Translations under genes and position numbers: made by a program
From: Halodesulfovibrio aestuarii DSM 17919 = ATCC 29578
Lineage (GTDB): Bacteria > Desulfobacterota > Desulfovibrionia > Desulfovibrionales > Desulfovibrionaceae
Reading direction: 5' to 3'
Length of the DNA: 64,000 nucleotides
NCBI RefSeq assembly: GCF_000384815.1
Contig: NZ_ARQF01000021.1
Span: 558,001 to 622,000, forward strand
In this document: one piece after another, positions 1 to 8,199 of the stretch
Position numbering within the stretch: position 1 is the first letter of the stretch
How the letters are laid out: every line of letters begins with the position of its first letter
Notes under the pieces: generated by a model
The model's database searches: none
Told to the model about the DNA's origin: nothing
The model's input: the letters and a program-made list of their open reading frames with translations, nothing else

Positions 1-124
1 AGAGGTTATCATTCCAAACGGCGAAAGCGTAATCCTCCCTGATGACCGCATTATTATTCTGACTACTCCGGAAAATGTTGCACGAGTTGAACAAGCTTTA
101 GTTGTAACGTTGCAATCCGTGTAG
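1..124 (+). CDS. trkA: TrkA C-terminal end (partial)
   Basis: This is the last 40 codons of a gene that enters from the left edge. The reading frame starts at base 2 and ends with TAG at 122-124. The visible peptide runs EVIIPNGESVILPDDRIII and continues to ARVEQALV. That pattern is typical of the RCK_C (TrkA_C) domain, which senses ligand in the NAD-binding cytoplasmic subunit of the Trk potassium uptake system. The trkH gene follows 7 bases later, which fits a trkA-trkH operon. The NAD-binding RCK_N part lies outside the window. Confidence 0.85.
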   Translation, partial: EVIIPNGESVILPDDRIIILTTPENVARVEQALVVTLQSV

Positions 125-131
125 GTACTGT

Positions 132-1580
132 ATGCGAGTTAAGTACTGTCTTTACATTATCGGAGCATTGCTCGGAGCTGTTGGCCTCACCATGTTCTTT
201 CCTATTGGTTGGGCCTTGTATTATCAGGATGCTGGGTTAGTTCCATTACTGGTTTCAACTGTGATTACGTTGTTGGTTGGTGCAGCGTTATTTTTGCTGT
301 TTCGACCTAAGCAAAAAATGATGATGAACCACAGGGAGGGGATGGCGATAGTCGCCATCGGCTGGCTTGCCGCTGGCGTTGCCGGAGCTCTTCCCTTTTA
401 TTTCGGCGATGTGTTCCCCACACTGACCGACTGTATCTTCGAATCCATATCTGGTTTTACTACAACGGGTTCCAGTGTCATGACGGACATAGAGTCCGTG
501 GCAAGAAGTCTCCTGATGTGGCGTAGTTTAACACACTGGCTTGGTGGTATGGGGATTATTGTACTTTCTCTTGCTATTCTGCCATTTCTCGGTGTGGGTG
601 GTATGCAATTGTACAAGGCTGAAGTGCCGGGTCCTGTTCCGGATAAGTTGAAGCCACGTATTAAGGATACCGCTGCTGCGTTATGGAAAGTATACGTTCT
701 TTTTTCTCTTCTGCTGTGTGTTTTATTAATGTTTGGCGGTATGAACTTGTTTGATGCCATTTGTCATACCTTTGGGACAATGGCTACAGGTGGGTTCTCC
801 ACTAAAAACACGTCTGCAGGGTATTACAACAGTGCATATATTGACTGGGTGATCACAATATTCATGTTTATCGCCGGTGCTAACTTCTCTCTGCACTTCA
901 GGGCTCTTGCGGGAGACGTTAAGTGTTTTTGGAAGGACTCTGAATTCAGGTTCTACACTGCAATTATTGTATTGTTCACTGCGATTATTACCTTGGTAGT
1001 ATATGGCTCAAACTATGATTCTTTCGCAGATTCTTTGCGCTTTGCAGCATTTCAGGTCGCTTCTATTTGTACTACAACAGGTTTTGCTACCGCAGATTAT
1101 GAACTATGGGCTCCACTTGCTCAAGCTTTGCTCTTGTTCCTTATGTTCCTAGGAGGCTGTGCAGGCTCCACGGGCGGCGGTATAAAATGCATGCGTATAC
1201 AGCTGTTGCTCAAGCAGGGATACCATGAACTGTTTAGATTGGTTCATCCTCGTGCTGTAAAACATATTAAGCTTGGCGGGCGTACTGTTCAGGCGAGTGT
1301 TATGTCCGGCGTGCTAGGCTTTTTTGTTATCTACTTGGCAGTCTTTGTTCTTTCTGGATTCTTACTATCAGCTACTGGACTGGACGTATTGACGTCATTT
1401 GCTGCAGTTGTTGCCTGTATTGGCAATATTGGCCCGGGACTTGGCTCAGTTGGTCCTGCAGAAAATTTTGCGCACCTTCCTGACTTTGCAAAATGGGTTT
1501 TGACTCTCTGTATGCTGTTAGGGAGGCTGGAGATTTATACCGTCTTTATCCTGTTCATTCCTGAGTTCTGGAAAAAGTAA
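132..1580 (+). CDS. trkH: Trk potassium uptake channel subunit TrkH
   Basis: A 482-residue, strongly hydrophobic protein of the Trk/Ktr/HKT family that forms the inner-membrane K+ pore. The four pore-loop signatures are visible: GFTTTGSS near residue 108, GTMATGGFS near 215, CTTTGFATAD near 312 and GNIGPGL near 430. Each carries the central Gly of a selectivity filter. The length matches the family (about 480). It starts 7 bases after the trkA stop and is presumably co-transcribed and gated by TrkA. The Shine-Dalgarno is weak, so translational coupling to trkA is likely (inference). A terminator follows the stop. Confidence 0.95.
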   Translation: MRVKYCLYIIGALLGAVGLTMFFPIGWALYYQDAGLVPLLVSTVITLLVGAALFLLFRPKQKMMMNHREGMAIVAIGWLAAGVAGALPFYFGDVFPTLTDCIFESISGFTTTGSSVMTDIESVARSLLMWRSLTHWLGGMGIIVLSLAILPFLGVGGMQLYKAEVPGPVPDKLKPRIKDTAAALWKVYVLFSLLLCVLLMFGGMNLFDAICHTFGTMATGGFSTKNTSAGYYNSAYIDWVITIFMFIAGANFSLHFRALAGDVKCFWKDSEFRFYTAIIVLFTAIITLVVYGSNYDSFADSLRFAAFQVASICTTTGFATADYELWAPLAQALLLFLMFLGGCAGSTGGGIKCMRIQLLLKQGYHELFRLVHPRAVKHIKLGGRTVQASVMSGVLGFFVIYLAVFVLSGFLLSATGLDVLTSFAAVVACIGNIGPGLGSVGPAENFAHLPDFAKWVLTLCMLLGRLEIYTVFILFIPEFWKK

Positions 1581-1585
1581 AGATG

Positions 1586-1617
1586 AAGCCTAAGGAATGA
1601 TTTCTTAGGCTTTTTCT
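1586..1617 (+). terminator. Terminator after trkH
   Basis: Arms AAGCCTAAG and CTTAGGCTT enclose a 9-base loop and are followed by TTTCTT. It begins 5 bases after the trkH stop. Confidence 0.85.
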
Positions 1618-1643
1618 TAAGTAAAACGCAAAGCTATTTTTTG

Positions 1644-1666
1644 AGTACGTAGCAAAACAACGTACT
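1644..1666. repeat. Inverted repeat AGTACGT-N9-ACGTACT
   Basis: A perfect 7-bp dyad in the convergent gap between trkH and adk. It has no adjoining T-run on either strand, so it is not an obvious terminator. No role can be assigned. Confidence 0.4.
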
Positions 1667-1736
1667 GATGTTATTATTTTCTGCTGGTTCAGATTTATTG
1701 AGAGCTGTTTTTTTAAGACGGCGTTCGGTTTTATGC

Positions 1737-1778
1737 ACAAAAAAAGACCTCTTACCTGTACAGGTAAGAGGTCTTTAT
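1737..1778 (-). terminator. Terminator of the heme-tilS-adk operon
   Basis: A perfect palindrome at 1744-1777 (arms beginning AAAGACCTCTTACC) is followed on the minus strand by seven Ts. It lies 18 bases past the adk stop and ends the six-gene minus operon. Confidence 0.9.
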
Positions 1779-1795
1779 ATTCTAAAGCGGTATAA

Positions 1796-2470
1796 CTAGG
1801 AAAGCTTAGAAATAAGAGTATCTTTGATGGATTCGATAGAACCTTCACCATCAAGCTCAATGTATTTTGTTTCACCTTTTGCAGCAAGATCTTTGTAGAA
1901 GTAAGCTGCAGCGAGAGTTCCGTCGGTGGTGTTGTAGTAAATGTCGTGACGTTTGTTGATTGCACCTTCGTCCTGATCGTCAGCACGAGCAGTAAGAGCA
2001 CCGCCACATACGCGACAGACGTCTCCGTTTGGCTTGATAGGCTCAATGAAGATGTTGTTAGGGTGGTTGTTGTCATTTTCGCAAAGACGACGACCCATGA
2101 TGCGGTTTTTAGCAACTTCACGAGGAAGAAGGATTTCAACAACGTAGTCAAGCTTGATGTTCTCAGCTTTGAGAGCTTCGTACAGTTTTTCAGCCTGAAC
2201 CATGTTGCGTGGGAAACCGTCAAGCAGCCAGCCTTTTGCGCCTTCTACTTTCAGAGTTTCGAGAACCATAGGAATGGTGATTTCGTCAGGTACGAGGTCA
2301 CCGCGGTCAATGTATTCTTTAGCTTTTTTACCAAGCTCAGTTCCGCCGCCAATGTGTGCACGGAAGATAGCACCGGACTCAATGTGAGCCATGCCATCGT
2401 ACTTTTTCTTAATGAGAGCGCCCTGAGTACCTTTACCACTGCCGTTTGGTCCAAAAATGAGAATGTTCAC
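1796..2470 (-). CDS. adk: Adenylate kinase with metal-binding LID
   Basis: Adenylate kinase interconverts ATP + AMP with 2 ADP in the cytoplasm. I chose the GTG at 2470 (224 aa) because a strong AGGAGG lies 6 bases upstream. The longer ATG start at 2488 would place that ribosome site inside the gene. The Walker P-loop GPNGSGKGT is at residues 7-15 and the AMP-site LLDGFPRN near 83-90. The LID carries Cys130, His136, Cys152 and Cys155, i.e. C-x5-H-x15-C-x2-C. That is the pattern known from the metal-binding (Co/Zn/Fe) adenylate kinase of Desulfovibrio gigas. It is the last gene of the minus operon, downstream of tilS. Confidence 0.95.
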   Translation of the reverse strand: MNILIFGPNGSGKGTQGALIKKKYDGMAHIESGAIFRAHIGGGTELGKKAKEYIDRGDLVPDEITIPMVLETLKVEGAKGWLLDGFPRNMVQAEKLYEALKAENIKLDYVVEILLPREVAKNRIMGRRLCENDNNHPNNIFIEPIKPNGDVCRVCGGALTARADDQDEGAINKRHDIYYNTTDGTLAAAYFYKDLAAKGETKYIELDGEGSIESIKDTLISKLS

Positions 2471-2553
2471 CTCATTCCTCCTTGTCATTTATTTCACAAA
2501 TGAAATACAGTAGGCTGTAACGTCTGTCAATCGCAGAGAGATAAAATAAATAA

Positions 2554-3573
2554 TCATTGGTAACTAAAATAGATTGTACCCTTTCGAATCGTGGCAATTT
2601 TATTACCGGGAAACTGCACAACTTTTCCACCGACATTCGCTTGCCAGGCTGTATCCAGCGCAAGCAAATTCTGTTGAAGTGGTTGTCCCTTGCCCATGCT
2701 GTTCAGAACCGCTTTGTATACGCGCAGCCTTGTAGCCTGTGACATTGAACTAAGGTCTTCTTTGAGTAATTTCGGGGAGTCAAAGTCAGTTTTTTGGAGG
2801 TGCTGATTAATTATTTCAGCCCAGTGATCAGTATCAACCTGTGCGAGCTTCCAAAGGGACGTTGTTGCGTCGAGAAAAGCAGGATTCTCTTTGCATAACA
2901 ATGGGATAATTTGTGATCGTACGCGGTTGCGCAGGAATTGTTTGTCAATATTTGATGCATCTTCACACCATGTAAGGGAACATGCATTTGCAAATGAAAT
3001 AAGATCATCTTTCGGTGTTGTGAGCAATGGGCGTAGCAATTTGCGATTGTTGCATTTCCCTTGCATGCCACCCAGCGCAGGCCAGCCTGTTCCACGAATA
3101 AGTCGCATCATAACGTCTTCTGCGAGGTCATTGGCGTGGTGCCCTGTAACAATCCAGTCTGCATTTACTGCGAGTCGCGTTGATTCTAAAAAGGCATAGC
3201 GGCGGAGGCGCGCGGCTTCCTCTATTCCTAATTTATGACCAGAAGCGTATGCGGCAATATCTTGAGAATCTGTTGTTAATTCAATGTCTAATGAAGAGCA
3301 TAGCTGGCGGATGTGTGTTTCCTCAGCATCTGCCTCAGGTCGGAGCTGATGATTAAAATGAGCTGCATGAATGCAGAATCCGTTTTTTTTGGCAAGGCAT
3401 GTGAGGATGATGAGCAGGGCGCTGGAATCGACCCCTCCTGAAAGTGCAACAAGTAAAACGGTGTCTTCTAAAGAGGTTTGAAGTTCTCTTGTGATAAAAT
3501 TCTCAATCCCAAGACAGAGATGTGCTGCCTTGGGATCGAGTTCTTGCAAACCTGTAGGAAGATGCCTGTTCAT
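2554..3573 (-). CDS. tilS: tRNA(Ile)-lysidine synthase
   Basis: TilS uses ATP and lysine to modify C34 of the CAU-anticodon isoleucine tRNA so that it reads AUA. The PP-loop ATPase motif SGGVDSS is at residues 45-51. The family segments HFNHQLR, EEAARLRRYAF and GHHANDLAED follow, as does the RNR-R motif FLRNRVRSQIIP. At 339 aa it is shorter than the E. coli enzyme (about 430) and near the compact forms with a reduced C-terminal domain. It starts 24 bases after the preceding 111-aa gene. A candidate substrate tRNA with anticodon CAT is at 17758-17833. Confidence 0.95.
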   Translation of the reverse strand: MNRHLPTGLQELDPKAAHLCLGIENFITRELQTSLEDTVLLVALSGGVDSSALLIILTCLAKKNGFCIHAAHFNHQLRPEADAEETHIRQLCSSLDIELTTDSQDIAAYASGHKLGIEEAARLRRYAFLESTRLAVNADWIVTGHHANDLAEDVMMRLIRGTGWPALGGMQGKCNNRKLLRPLLTTPKDDLISFANACSLTWCEDASNIDKQFLRNRVRSQIIPLLCKENPAFLDATTSLWKLAQVDTDHWAEIINQHLQKTDFDSPKLLKEDLSSMSQATRLRVYKAVLNSMGKGQPLQQNLLALDTAWQANVGGKVVQFPGNKIATIRKGTIYFSYQ

Positions 3574-3597
3574 GGTCTGTTTAACTAACAGGTTGTG

Positions 3598-3933
3598 TTA
3601 TACATAAATATCAAGCTCTGTAAGCATATCATCAATGTATTTGATCATATGCGCACGTAATTCTGGAGATGCGTACGATACGCACTCGCAGCGCAGTTTG
3701 TTGCGGGCACGTACAAGAAGCTCCATGCGTAACTCTGTGCCATTAATTTCAACAGCCATGCAGTGCGGGCCGCACTCTTCTGTATGATCTTTCTGGACGT
3801 CAGAAAGCAGTTCCTGTGGACAGGGAAGCCAATAGATGCCTTCCATTGCGCCGGCAAGTTCCATCTCATTCAGTCGGCTTGTAATGGCCGTAATTTGATC
3901 ACTGGTGAAATCTTCGAGCAAGTAGAGTCGCAT
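3598..3933 (-). CDS. Conserved-looking 111-aa protein, function unknown
   Basis: I do not recognise the family. The protein is soluble and acidic, with no signal peptide or membrane segment. It begins MRLYLLEDFTSDQ. The centre holds a Cys/His group, EECGPHCMAVE, and a further Cys pair (RCECVSY) lies near residue 84, so metal binding is possible but unproven. The C-terminal third looks helical. It sits between hemA and tilS in the minus operon with short gaps on both sides, and its codon use resembles its neighbours. A role tied to heme synthesis would only be guilt by association. Confidence 0.75.
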   Translation of the reverse strand: MRLYLLEDFTSDQITAITSRLNEMELAGAMEGIYWLPCPQELLSDVQKDHTEECGPHCMAVEINGTELRMELLVRARNKLRCECVSYASPELRAHMIKYIDDMLTELDIYV

Positions 3934-3980
3934 GTGAGTATTCCTTTCTATTCAACTGTCAGCTTTAATTCGCGATATGA

Positions 3981-5288
3981 CTAGCGTCTTCTGTGAGGGT
4001 GTGCTTTTTCGGTCACATCATCCTTGTCCAGATTGAACATACGCCGGGTGATATCAATATATCGTTCACCGGCTTCTTCTTCCTCATAACGACGTTTGAG
4101 GAAGGAGATAGGTTCATGGTTTACCTTTTTGGAAATGGAATTAATCATTTCGCGTAAATGCATTTCCATTTCAGGCGTGGCATTTGGAATGTGCTTGAGT
4201 GTCTTAGCAAGCTCTTCTTCCATAATAGCATCTGTTCTGGAGATAAGGTCAACAATTGTTGGCTGTAATTGTAGTGATTTAAGCCACTTATTAAAAGTGA
4301 CTGTCTCACATTCAACAATTCTGCGCGCCTTGTTGGCTTCTTCCTGACGCTGAGCAAGGTTTTCTTCGACAACTTCTTTTAAGTCGTCGATGTCATACAG
4401 GTATACATTATCCAGACCGTTGACGTCTGGATCAATATCACGTGGTACAGCAATATCGATGAAGAACATGGAGCGGTTTTTACGCTTTTTTAATACCTGA
4501 CGGATATCTTTAGCGCGGATAACGGCCTCATGTGCACCAGTGGAAGAGATGATGATATCAACTTTTTCCAGCTGCTCGAAAAGTTGGTCAAATGGAATTG
4601 CTTCACCGTTAAATTGTTCAGCGAGAGCCTGTCCGCGGGCGAACGTGCGGTTAGCAACATAGACTTTGCTGATACCGTTATTAAGTAAATGCGTTGCTGC
4701 AAGCTCGGCCATTTCACCGGCACCGATAAGCATGGCGCTTTGTTCACTCATATCACCAAAAATACGTTTTGCTAATTCTACAGCAGCGTATGAGATAGAA
4801 ACAGCGCTGGAAGCAACTCCTGTTTCTGTACGCACTCGCTTAGCAACAGAAAACGCTTTGTGCAGCAGTCTGTTTAACACAACACCGGTAGTATTTTTAT
4901 CTACTGAGTCATGGTATGCATCTTTGAGTTGACCCAAAATCTGTGGTTCACCAATAACAAGTGAATCAAGACTGGCTGCAACTGTAAATAAGTGAGTTAC
5001 TGCATCGAGACCTTTGTGCTTGTAGACATACGGAGCAAGTTCTTCAACCGGAAGGTTGCGAGCTTTTGCCCAGCACTGGAGCACATGATCAACGGCATTA
5101 TCGCCATCTGCAACAACGAGTAACTCGACACGGTTGCAGGTGGATAGTGTAAGTGCTTCTTTAATACATCCTTCAACAGGCACAACGCCTTCTTCAAGAT
5201 GTTTGCAGTCTGTAAGAGCGAATTTTTCGCGGACTTCAACACCGGCGGTCTTGTGGTTAAGACCAATGAGATAAATATCACGATCCAT
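3981..5288 (-). CDS. hemA: Glutamyl-tRNA reductase
   Basis: HemA reduces glutamyl-tRNA(Glu) with NADPH to glutamate-1-semialdehyde, the first step of C5 tetrapyrrole synthesis. The N-terminal GLNHKTAGVEVRE and the catalytic STCNRVE (Cys51) are present. They are followed by the NADPH domain (GAGEMAELAATHL, near 185) and a C-terminal dimerisation helix region. The length of 435 aa is normal. The start lies 5 bases after the stop of the HemX-like gene. HemX-family proteins are known to act on HemA abundance in other bacteria. In sulfate reducers the product also feeds siroheme for dissimilatory sulfite reductase. Confidence 0.96.
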   Translation of the reverse strand: MDRDIYLIGLNHKTAGVEVREKFALTDCKHLEEGVVPVEGCIKEALTLSTCNRVELLVVADGDNAVDHVLQCWAKARNLPVEELAPYVYKHKGLDAVTHLFTVAASLDSLVIGEPQILGQLKDAYHDSVDKNTTGVVLNRLLHKAFSVAKRVRTETGVASSAVSISYAAVELAKRIFGDMSEQSAMLIGAGEMAELAATHLLNNGISKVYVANRTFARGQALAEQFNGEAIPFDQLFEQLEKVDIIISSTGAHEAVIRAKDIRQVLKKRKNRSMFFIDIAVPRDIDPDVNGLDNVYLYDIDDLKEVVEENLAQRQEEANKARRIVECETVTFNKWLKSLQLQPTIVDLISRTDAIMEEELAKTLKHIPNATPEMEMHLREMINSISKKVNHEPISFLKRRYEEEEAGERYIDITRRMFNLDKDDVTEKAHPHRRR

Positions 5289-5293
5289 ATTGT

Positions 5294-6112
5294 TTACTGA
5301 AGAAAGCTGTGATGTGTTGTTGTGAAGATATTAATGCCAATTAATGAGAACATGCAGATACTGAATATCCAAATAGCTGCACCCGCGGCCTTACGACCAC
5401 GCCATCCCATTACGAGTCGCTGGTGGAACAGCCACGCGTAGACAAACCAGACGCCCAGTGAAACAATTTCCTTGGGGTCACCGCTGAGTATTCTACCCCA
5501 TTCGACTCGAGCCCAGATAAATCCAGTGACTAAGCCCACAGTGTACAAAGGGAAACCGGCAACTACAGCAAGTTGGTTTACTTTGTCAAAAGTGTTTAGT
5601 GCAGGTAGTTCTTTTTCAAAATCACTAAGAGGTTCTTTTGATTTGATTTTCTTTTCAAGACGAATGAATAAAATTCCTGCCCCGAATGCCATTGCAAGCA
5701 AGCCAAAGCTGAAAAACAAGGTGCCGATGTGCAGCCCGAAGAAAGCTGCAGACCATGCTTTTGGTATTTGTGACATGCCCTTGGCATGGAACGATCCTAT
5801 AAATAGTACCAGCGCAAGCGGGGAGGCTGTGAGCGATAAAAAGGAAAGCTTAAATCGCCACCACATAAAAAAGTAAATAAGCAACAAGCTCCATGAAAGC
5901 ATGGAGATATAGTAACCGGAAGGTAATGCCCATCCGGCTAGTGCCATGGCATACCCAAGCAGTACTGTGTGCAGTCCAAAACCGGCAATAGTCACCGCAT
6001 TAGACAATTGTTTTAGCTTTGTGCTTTTAACAATTGAACCAGTGAAAACGGCAAGAGCACCCAAACAATACAACGAAACGACAAGAATGGAGAATAGCTC
6101 AAATGAGCTCAT
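5294..6112 (-). CDS. HemX/CcsA-like cytochrome c assembly membrane protein
   Basis: A 272-residue integral membrane protein with about eight hydrophobic helices. It matches the HemX/CcsA (cytochrome c assembly) fold. Family features include SWSLLLIYFFMWWRFK-like aromatic loops, LHIGTLFFSFG, and GDPKE before WFVYAWLFH near residue 215. The full CcsA tryptophan-rich WWD loop is not evident, so the HemX branch is more likely than a true heme ligase. The start overlaps the end of the SirC-like gene by 14 bases and hemA follows after 5 bases. This indicates tight coupling in a tetrapyrrole operon. Confidence 0.85.
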   Translation of the reverse strand: MSSFELFSILVVSLYCLGALAVFTGSIVKSTKLKQLSNAVTIAGFGLHTVLLGYAMALAGWALPSGYYISMLSWSLLLIYFFMWWRFKLSFLSLTASPLALVLFIGSFHAKGMSQIPKAWSAAFFGLHIGTLFFSFGLLAMAFGAGILFIRLEKKIKSKEPLSDFEKELPALNTFDKVNQLAVVAGFPLYTVGLVTGFIWARVEWGRILSGDPKEIVSLGVWFVYAWLFHQRLVMGWRGRKAAGAAIWIFSICMFSLIGINIFTTTHHSFLQ

Positions 6113-6788
6113 GGAGTAACGCTCCTATAGTAGAATGCAATGTCTCCGGAAGGGTAGACCGTAAAATTGATTCAGCCGCGATCCGATCTTTTTTCTGAAT
6201 GACTTCTGCAATGTCAGATGAAACAAGACGACGGAACAAAACCGTGTTTTGTGCAGTATCATTTGCCAGTTCAAGTATCAATGGACGAATACGTCCCATA
6301 AGCGTGACAACAGGGGCATATTTATTGCCAATCTGTTGTTGAAGTTCTTTTTTTATTTTGCGTGAAAGAGCAGGGCTCGCTCCTCCCGTCGAAAGAGTAA
6401 TCAGTAATTCACCGTTTTCTATGTGTGCAGGAACTGTGAAAGTGCCAGCTGAAGGATCATCGATGACATTACACAGGATTCGTTGTGCTGCACACGCGCT
6501 TGAGACGGCTTCGTTTACATCCCTGTTGCCAGTTGAAGCAAAAACAAGAGTTTTACCTGTAACATCGCTTGCTTCAAAATCCCGCTGCGCGTAGGTAACA
6601 AGTGGGTTGTTAAGTAGTTGCAGCAATTCAGTATCCTCCACATCTCCAAGTGCAAAGGTATCCAGAACCGTTACTTGTGCTGGATTTGCTTTTAGAAGAG
6701 TGGCAAGCTTTCGCTGCCCGACCTTGCCGAAGCCCACGATAAGGCAGTGCGTACCATGAAGGTCTAGTAGAAGAGGATAATAGCGCAT
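6099..6788 (-). CDS. Precorrin-2 dehydrogenase / siroheme synthase N-terminal domain
   Basis: A SirC/Met8-like enzyme that oxidises precorrin-2 to sirohydrochlorin with NAD and may also chelate iron or cobalt. From the ATG at 6788 it is 229 aa and begins MRYYPLLLDL. The Rossmann motif GFGKVG is at 19-24. Family signatures CNVIDDPSAGTFTVPA and STGGASPALSRKIKKEL follow. It lacks the uroporphyrinogen methyltransferase half of CysG. I preferred this start over the ORF start at 6836 because family members begin at this point, though no strong ribosome site is visible. It is the first gene of the tetrapyrrole operon. Confidence 0.9.
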   Translation of the reverse strand: MRYYPLLLDLHGTHCLIVGFGKVGQRKLATLLKANPAQVTVLDTFALGDVEDTELLQLLNNPLVTYAQRDFEASDVTGKTLVFASTGNRDVNEAVSSACAAQRILCNVIDDPSAGTFTVPAHIENGELLITLSTGGASPALSRKIKKELQQQIGNKYAPVVTLMGRIRPLILELANDTAQNTVLFRRLVSSDIAEVIQKKDRIAAESILRSTLPETLHSTIGALLHELI

Positions 6789-6978
6789 GTCTGTCTTATA
6801 TATTGTGTGCAGCGTCTTGTAAAATGCTGCCTTCAATAAGTTTACGGTAAAAAAAGTTGTAGTGCTGCTTTTAATAATAAGAGTGCCTTATTGGTGTGCG
6901 TTTCAATATTTGCACAATGCGGCGTGGGCAAAGTGAATCAGAAAAGGGTTAAGATAATTTTTTACGGTAGTAATTATT

Positions 6979-8199
6979 ATGAAAAAATACTGCGTTATCC
7001 AATTAGGTAATCTAACTGACCTGCTCCAAACAAAACGGCTTATTCTTTCTTTGCGTCAACATGATGCTGAGGTGCATCTATGCGTATTGTCAGAACTTCA
7101 AGATGCTGCTGCGTTTTTGTATCCAGAAGTTGTGCTTCATGTTCTTCCGTTGGAAATGATGGGTGATGAAGGTTCATTTGGGGAGGCTTCGATAGCTTCT
7201 TTGCAAGCAGAGTCGTTTGATTCTATCTACAATCTGCATGATTCCTTACAGAATATGGCACTTTCGTCAGCACTTTCTCTAGGTTCTCTGTATGGCTATT
7301 GGAGAAATAAGGGGCGCGAATACCGTAGCCAGTGGTTTACTTGTATGTCGCGTGTGCAGGGGCGGCGTCGCTTTTTGAATATGATGGACATCTGGGCACA
7401 TCTTGTACCATCACCAATTCCGTCTCATATGGTTAACCCTATTGCCATGCGTAAAGGTGGCGGCATCGGGGTTGTTTTACGGGACATACACAATAGAGTG
7501 CTGCCACTCACTGTACTTGCAGGATGCATAAATGCAGTTTGTACCGCCAGTCGCGAAACCAACGTTGTCCTGTTTGGTGAAAAAACAGACGAGCAGGTTG
7601 TTGCTGACCTGCTCCCATTGTTGAGGGAGAAAATAGCAGCCAAGACCGTAACCCGATGTTTTGCAACTTCATTTAAGGAAGATCTGGAAATTATTGGTAC
7701 GTTGGACATGCTTGTAACACCGGAATCAAGCTTAATGCATGCAGCCGCACATGTAGGAACGCCTGTGAACGCTTTTTTCCATTCCTCAGCGTGGTGTATG
7801 GAAAATGGCCCTTACGGGCTTGGGCACAGGGTATGGCAGGCAGACACCGCTTGCGCCCCATGTGTCCCGACGGAAAATTGTTCAGAAGCATTTGCTTGTA
7901 TGCATGCATTCGGTAGTGAGAAACTTCAGCGTTTTCTCGCTGGTAAAATTGATGATGATTACCCGCAGGGAGTGACTGGATATGTGTCCATGCTAGACGA
8001 AGTAGGGGTAACGTATATGCCGGTTTTTGGCGCAGAGGAACATGCGGGAGAGCGTCTTGCGTTACGAGGTGTTGCCTCTGAGTTTGTGGGTATAACTAAA
8101 ATTAGTAAAACAGTGCCTGTGGGTAGCAATACGTTTTATGCTGAGCAGGATTGGCTTATCCAGAATTGCGCACACGATGAGGAGTATGTTGATGACTAA
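6979..8199 (+). CDS. Glycosyltransferase family 9-like protein
   Basis: A 406-aa protein resembling GT9 (LPS heptosyltransferase) enzymes. The N-terminal IQLGNLTDLLQTKRLI fits the usual first strand and loop. The C-terminal domain has TPESSLMHAAAHVGTPVNAFF near residue 245, the typical nucleotide-sugar segment. Between about 285 and 310 is a Cys-rich loop (CAPCVPTENC) like the one in many Desulfovibrio GT9 proteins. It overlaps the next gene by 8 bases and so forms a two-gene operon. The acceptor is unknown; surface polysaccharide or flagellin glycosylation are possible. Confidence 0.75.
   Translation: MKKYCVIQLGNLTDLLQTKRLILSLRQHDAEVHLCVLSELQDAAAFLYPEVVLHVLPLEMMGDEGSFGEASIASLQAESFDSIYNLHDSLQNMALSSALSLGSLYGYWRNKGREYRSQWFTCMSRVQGRRRFLNMMDIWAHLVPSPIPSHMVNPIAMRKGGGIGVVLRDIHNRVLPLTVLAGCINAVCTASRETNVVLFGEKTDEQVVADLLPLLREKIAAKTVTRCFATSFKEDLEIIGTLDMLVTPESSLMHAAAHVGTPVNAFFHSSAWCMENGPYGLGHRVWQADTACAPCVPTENCSEAFACMHAFGSEKLQRFLAGKIDDDYPQGVTGYVSMLDEVGVTYMPVFGAEEHAGERLALRGVASEFVGITKISKTVPVGSNTFYAEQDWLIQNCAHDEEYVDD

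Noticed and set aside
1555-2223. 222-codon minus frame overlapping adk
   Set aside because: It lies in another frame of adk and crosses the operon terminator; its low-complexity composition marks it as a shadow.
6841-6969. Direct repeat TTTACGGTA at 6841 and 6961
   Set aside because: Nine bases in an AT-rich gap 120 bases apart can occur by chance; no symmetry or promoter link.
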